Below are positions 6,437 to 9,027 of a stretch of 9,027 nucleotides of DNA, in pieces. A model generated the notes under the pieces. It worked only from the letters and a program-made list of their open reading frames with translations, was not told the DNA's origin and ran no database searches. The translations under genes and the position numbers were made by a program. The stretch covers positions 1 through 9,027 of the forward strand of contig CALFBL010000030.1 of NCBI GenBank assembly GCA_937951695.1, written 5' to 3'. Positions within the stretch are counted from its first letter, which is position 1. Each line of letters begins with the position of its first letter. This DNA is from an uncultured Granulosicoccaceae bacterium. GTDB taxonomy: Bacteria; Pseudomonadota; Gammaproteobacteria; Granulosicoccales; Granulosicoccaceae.

Positions 6437-7414
6437 ATGATTCCCGATCAGCCAATCCTGTGGACAGACGATCAATACCGATCGTTTGGATTGATCCCAC
6501 AGGTGTCCTCGCATCGCTACCACGAGTGCTCGTTGTTTGACGAGCCCAACCTCATCAAATTGCTCGACGCCTACCCTCGCCGGCGCTTGCAGGCCTTTAC
6601 TATGGGAGAAGATCCGACCCGGCGAGACGAATGGCGCTGTGTGGACGTTCCTGAAGACATGGATGGAGCCACCCTGCTGGAGGCGGTACACAACGGGCGG
6701 CTTTGGTTAAATATCACACACGTAGATACGAACAATAAGGATTACGCCAAACTGATCGCCGGTATGTACGATCATCTGAGCGAGCATTGCGAGCATTTGC
6801 AGAGTCCCAAACCTGACTACAGCACCTTGCTGATCAGCTCTCCAGGTGCACAAGTGTATTACCACCTCGACGCGGAACCCAATATGCTGTGGCACCTGCG
6901 TGGGCAGAAGCGGGTGTGGTTGTATCCAGCGATGGACACTCGCTTTACGCCGCAAGACTACCTTGAAGCTATCTACGCGGGCGAGGTGGATGAAAATCTG
7001 CCCTTTGATCTCAGCTACGACCAGGCCGCTGTTGAGTATTTGCTAAATCCGGGAGACGTGGCGTCGTGGCCGCACAACGCGCCGCATCGCATTCAGAACC
7101 TGGATATGAACGTCTCTCTGGCCACAAGTTACTACACGCCGACGATTTACCGACGTCAGTACACGCAGCTGGCTAACCGATTCGTGATGCGCGGTCTGGG
7201 AATCAAAAACCGATCGGTCCGAGAAGACGGATTGATGGCGAGTGTTAAGCGGATGAGTTACCGGGCAATCAACAAAATACGTCCGTTTCCACGGATGAAT
7301 CGATCGGCTAGCTACATCACCGATTTGCAGATAGACCCCTCCGCACCGTTGGGTTATCGACGGCTGAAGGAGAAAATCCCCGCCTCGTTTTCCGAGCAAC
7401 GCCACGCCGCCTAA
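6437..7414 (+). CDS. JmjC/cupin-like Fe(II)- and 2-oxoglutarate-dependent oxygenase
   Basis: A 325-residue soluble protein with a JmjC-like (cupin_8) core. Numbering below counts from the alternative GTG at 6434 (subtract one for the ATG start). The iron triad is visible: His144 and Asp146 in YYHLDAEPNMLWHLRGQ, and His218 in PHNAPHRIQN. Lys159 in RGQKRVWLYP is well placed to bind 2-oxoglutarate. Following segments GEVDENLPFD and LNPGDVASWP (about 183-213) match the bacterial cupin-like family. The basic C-terminal region (about 240-326) has no recognised domain. Such enzymes usually hydroxylate proteins or small molecules; the substrate here is unknown. The start is ATG 6437 or GTG 6434, both served by the GGAG in the stem-loop loop. 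The gene converges on the DUF218 gene and overlaps it by 4 nt. The neighbouring acyltransferase suggests a surface-polymer role, which is inference only. Confidence 0.82.
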   Translation: MIPDQPILWTDDQYRSFGLIPQVSSHRYHECSLFDEPNLIKLLDAYPRRRLQAFTMGEDPTRRDEWRCVDVPEDMDGATLLEAVHNGRLWLNITHVDTNNKDYAKLIAGMYDHLSEHCEHLQSPKPDYSTLLISSPGAQVYYHLDAEPNMLWHLRGQKRVWLYPAMDTRFTPQDYLEAIYAGEVDENLPFDLSYDQAAVEYLLNPGDVASWPHNAPHRIQNLDMNVSLATSYYTPTIYRRQYTQLANRFVMRGLGIKNRSVREDGLMASVKRMSYRAINKIRPFPRMNRSASYITDLQIDPSAPLGYRRLKEKIPASFSEQRHAA

Positions 7415-8157
7415 CGTAAGGCGGTTCGAACCGCCAGTTTGAATCGGGCCAGTTGCTCGCGCCACGCCGCTGTCGTTTTCTCTAGCCCGTTCAGATAGGG
7501 CAGAAGGCTCGTGGGCGGTGCTGGCACTGAATACAGTGAGTCGACCCCGGGCAGGTGGCAAACGGTGTAGCCCGCGCCAGTGAAGATGGCCGCGGCTCGT
7601 TGCACATGGAGGGCCGAGGTAACTAATTGAATCGTGGGCGCATCGTCTGGCGACACGATGCGGCTGAAATTGTTTGCATTCTCTTGTGTTGTGCGGCTCA
7701 AGCGTTCTCGCACGATCGCTGAGTCAGGAACTCCGTTTTCAATAAGAATCTCTGCCATGTCATCCGCCAGTGTATGCCCATTCGCACCCGCGCCCAGGGT
7801 GTACCAGTGGCTCTCAGCGCTCCCCATCTGTGACGCTGCGATTGCGCGTTCGAGGCTGTCGCGATTGAGTCGTTGCCGGGGCGAACTATTCGGTATCCAA
7901 GGGTTCATACCCCCGCCGAGCACGACCACAGGCCGAGCATTGTTAGCGTCGCATGACGCGGGGTTTTCCCGGGTTGATTCGAGGTACTGGATCCAGCGGT
8001 TCGACAATTCGGGGGTAGCCAGTGCCCAGACTAGCGTGAGGGTCAGCAGGTTGAGGGCAGCAACGCGGCATACACCTGATCTTGCTGCAATGGCGGCAAT
8101 CACCACCAGCCACAAACACAATAAGGTTAACGGTTGGACAAACCAATTGATGAGCAT
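7411..8157 (-). CDS. DUF218 (ElyC/SanA/YdcF-type) membrane-anchored protein
   Basis: A 248-residue protein with two N-terminal membrane helices (about 5-25 and 32-49) and a DUF218 domain from about 75 to 200. Domain landmarks are VVVLGGGM (77-84), RQRLNRDSLERAI (94-106), LGAGAN (121-126), SRTTQENANNF (154-164) and LVTSALHVQRAAAIF (178-192). The layout matches ElyC/YdcF-like proteins. E. coli ElyC affects lipid-carrier and peptidoglycan metabolism and SanA affects envelope permeability, but the biochemical activity of the family is poorly defined. The domain is probably periplasmic or membrane-surface. The start ATG has no clear Shine-Dalgarno and lies 23 nt from the divergent acyltransferase start. 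Its TAG stop interlocks with the TAA of the convergent oxygenase gene. The length is normal and nothing is missing. Confidence 0.87.
   Translation of the reverse strand: MLINWFVQPLTLLCLWLVVIAAIAARSGVCRVAALNLLTLTLVWALATPELSNRWIQYLESTRENPASCDANNARPVVVLGGGMNPWIPNSSPRQRLNRDSLERAIAASQMGSAESHWYTLGAGANGHTLADDMAEILIENGVPDSAIVRERLSRTTQENANNFSRIVSPDDAPTIQLVTSALHVQRAAAIFTGAGYTVCHLPGVDSLYSVPAPPTSLLPYLNGLEKTTAAWREQLARFKLAVRTALR
7420..7435. repeat. 16-bp perfect palindrome just past the oxygenase stop
   Basis: GGCGGTTCGAACCGCC is an exact palindrome six bases after the oxygenase TAA, inside the last codons of the opposing DUF218 gene. On the plus strand it can fold into a 6-bp GC-rich stem with a UCGA loop, followed by AGTTT. 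That is a weak intrinsic terminator shape with a very short T-run. A convergent gene pair with no intergenic space needs a stop signal inside coding sequence, so a terminator role is plausible but unproven. It resembles a tRNA T-arm, but no tRNA is present. Confidence 0.45.
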
Positions 8158-8200
8158 CGGCAGAGGCTATCATTAAACGCATGAATGTACGCATTATCAG
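8147..8200. promoter_or_regulatory. Very tight divergent start region, DUF218 gene versus acyltransferase gene
   Basis: Only 23 nt separate the two divergent ATGs, so each promoter must reach into the other gene. On the plus strand TATCAT (8168-8173) matches the -10 consensus at 5 of 6 bases, and a partial -35 TTGATG (8147-8152) sits 15 nt upstream, shorter than ideal. Transcription would start at or beside ATG 8181. On the minus strand TTTAAT (8177-8172) and CTGATA (8200-8195) are spaced 17 nt apart. These are eye-matched motifs without experimental support. Confidence 0.3.
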
Positions 8201-9027
8201 CACGTTGGATGGTTTCAAAAATCTGGAGCCAATCTGGCGGGAATTGCACGCACAAAGCCCTGACAGCTCGTTTTTTAATAGCTTTGATTTCGCGTTTGTG
8301 TGGTGGCAACGGTACGGGTCTTTGGGAGAACTCGCCATTTATGTGGTTGAGGCAGAGGCCGCTGCCGGCGATAACAGCCAGGCGGCCAGCGTCGCTGCGA
8401 TTGCACCGATGTACAAAACTGTCAGCAAGCTCACCCGCTTGTTTGAACTACCGACGCTGCGCTTTATCGGTCGCGGCGGGGAAGTCACACCGGATGATCT
8501 TGACGTATTACTGAGTGCAAACGACTCCGCTGCAGCAACAGCTGCGTTGCAACTGGCCAGAAGCTTGGTGGAATCGCGCGGCATACAGCGCCTATTGCTG
8601 GAAGATTTGCCGACCTCATCCCGGTTCTTGCGGCTGTGTTCAGGGCAGTTGAAATTCTTGGTGGAAAGACGTGAATCCCGCCGGATGGGAAAGCTCGCCG
8701 ATAGCTGGGCTGACTTCACTCAAACCTTGTCTCGCAACACGCGAAAGCGTATCAAGCACCGACGCAATCGGTTGCGCGATGAAGCGTCGCTCAGTTTGTC
8801 GTTTGCGACCGGTCGGCAAGCGATGCAGGACGCGTTAAAAGCTTTGGAGTTCCTTCATCTCGCACGTCACCAGGATAACGAGGGCGACTGCGCGTTTCAC
8901 ACCCCCGAGTATGCTCAATTTCACCGCGCGTTGATTGATGCCGCGCACGATGCCGATACGCTGAAGTTTGTGTTACTCAAAGACGGTGACAAGATAATCG
9001 GTGTGGAATACTTGTTCGTACACGCAG
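8181..9027 (+). CDS. GNAT-fold acyltransferase, CelD/BcsL type (3' end outside window)
   Basis: An open frame of 282 codons that runs off the right edge without a stop. It begins MNVRIISTLDGF, then LEPIWRELHAQSPDSSFFNS and FDFAFVWWQRYG (about 17-48), the usual opening of CelD/BcsL-like N-acyltransferases (GNAT_acetyltr_6). A basic segment, LSRNTRKRIKHRRNRL, lies near 185-200, followed by the LEFLHLARHQDNEG and FHTPEYAQFHRALID regions (about 222-253) and KFVLLKDGDKIIGVEYLF near the edge, where the GNAT acyl-CoA-binding core begins. Family members are commonly 350-400 residues, so roughly the last quarter to third is missing. They are often found in exopolysaccharide loci, though most substrates are unknown. 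There is no Shine-Dalgarno at normal spacing; AGAGG is 14 nt away. A tight divergent promoter raises the possibility of a leaderless message. Confidence 0.82.
   Translation, partial: MNVRIISTLDGFKNLEPIWRELHAQSPDSSFFNSFDFAFVWWQRYGSLGELAIYVVEAEAAAGDNSQAASVAAIAPMYKTVSKLTRLFELPTLRFIGRGGEVTPDDLDVLLSANDSAAATAALQLARSLVESRGIQRLLLEDLPTSSRFLRLCSGQLKFLVERRESRRMGKLADSWADFTQTLSRNTRKRIKHRRNRLRDEASLSLSFATGRQAMQDALKALEFLHLARHQDNEGDCAFHTPEYAQFHRALIDAAHDADTLKFVLLKDGDKIIGVEYLFVHA

Noticed and set aside
7420..7435. tRNA T-arm (the GGTTCGAACC element)
   Set aside because: The loop is only 6 nt when folded as a T-arm, and the flanking sequence is protein-coding with no acceptor, D or anticodon arms.
7634..8176. 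180-codon plus-strand open frame opposite the DUF218 gene
   Set aside because: The minus strand encodes the full set of DUF218 motifs; the plus-strand product is rich in Arg/Ser with no family features.

Overview
The window looks like chromosomal DNA of a mesophilic proteobacterium, most probably a gammaproteobacterium. This rests on moderate GC, compact operons with 2-8 nt junctions, PotABCD/PuuA-type proteins resembling enterobacterial and pseudomonad homologues, and a twin-arginine signal peptide. I cannot name the species.

Left two thirds (about 88-5710, all minus strand, read right to left): a polyamine uptake and catabolism operon. The order is periplasmic polyamine-binding protein (potD-like), two inner-membrane permeases (potB- and potC-like), the ATPase (potA-like), gamma-glutamylputrescine synthetase (puuA) and the first 77 codons of a gamma-glutamylputrescine-oxidase-type flavoenzyme (puuB-like). 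After potD the genes overlap or nearly touch. The transporter would bring in putrescine/spermidine, PuuA would glutamylate it, and PuuB would oxidise the product. The oxidase is cut off just after its FAD-binding region and runs into AT-rich DNA (about 1-96), so the last step seems lost from this locus. A perfect 13-bp inverted repeat separates potD from potB and overlaps the presumed potB ribosome binding site.

Middle (5711-6433): a divergent promoter region, then a small four-helix membrane protein (DUF6524-like) on the plus strand, then a 160-base gap holding weak hairpins. The gap ends in a short stem-loop that presents the Shine-Dalgarno sequence of the next gene in its loop.

Right third (6437-9027): a JmjC/cupin-like Fe(II)/2-oxoglutarate oxygenase (plus strand), a DUF218 (ElyC/SanA/YdcF-type) membrane protein (minus strand) whose stop codon interlocks with that of the oxygenase, and a divergent GNAT/CelD-BcsL-type acyltransferase that runs off the right edge. 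This group has a cell-envelope or surface-polysaccharide flavour, but its substrate cannot be read from the sequence.

I found no rRNA, tRNA, CRISPR array, transposase or integrase. The most notable points are the truncated oxidase and its AT-rich junction, the potD-potB hairpin, the RBS-in-loop hairpin before the oxygenase, the interlocked convergent stops with a nearby 16-bp palindrome, and a possibly leaderless start for the acyltransferase.
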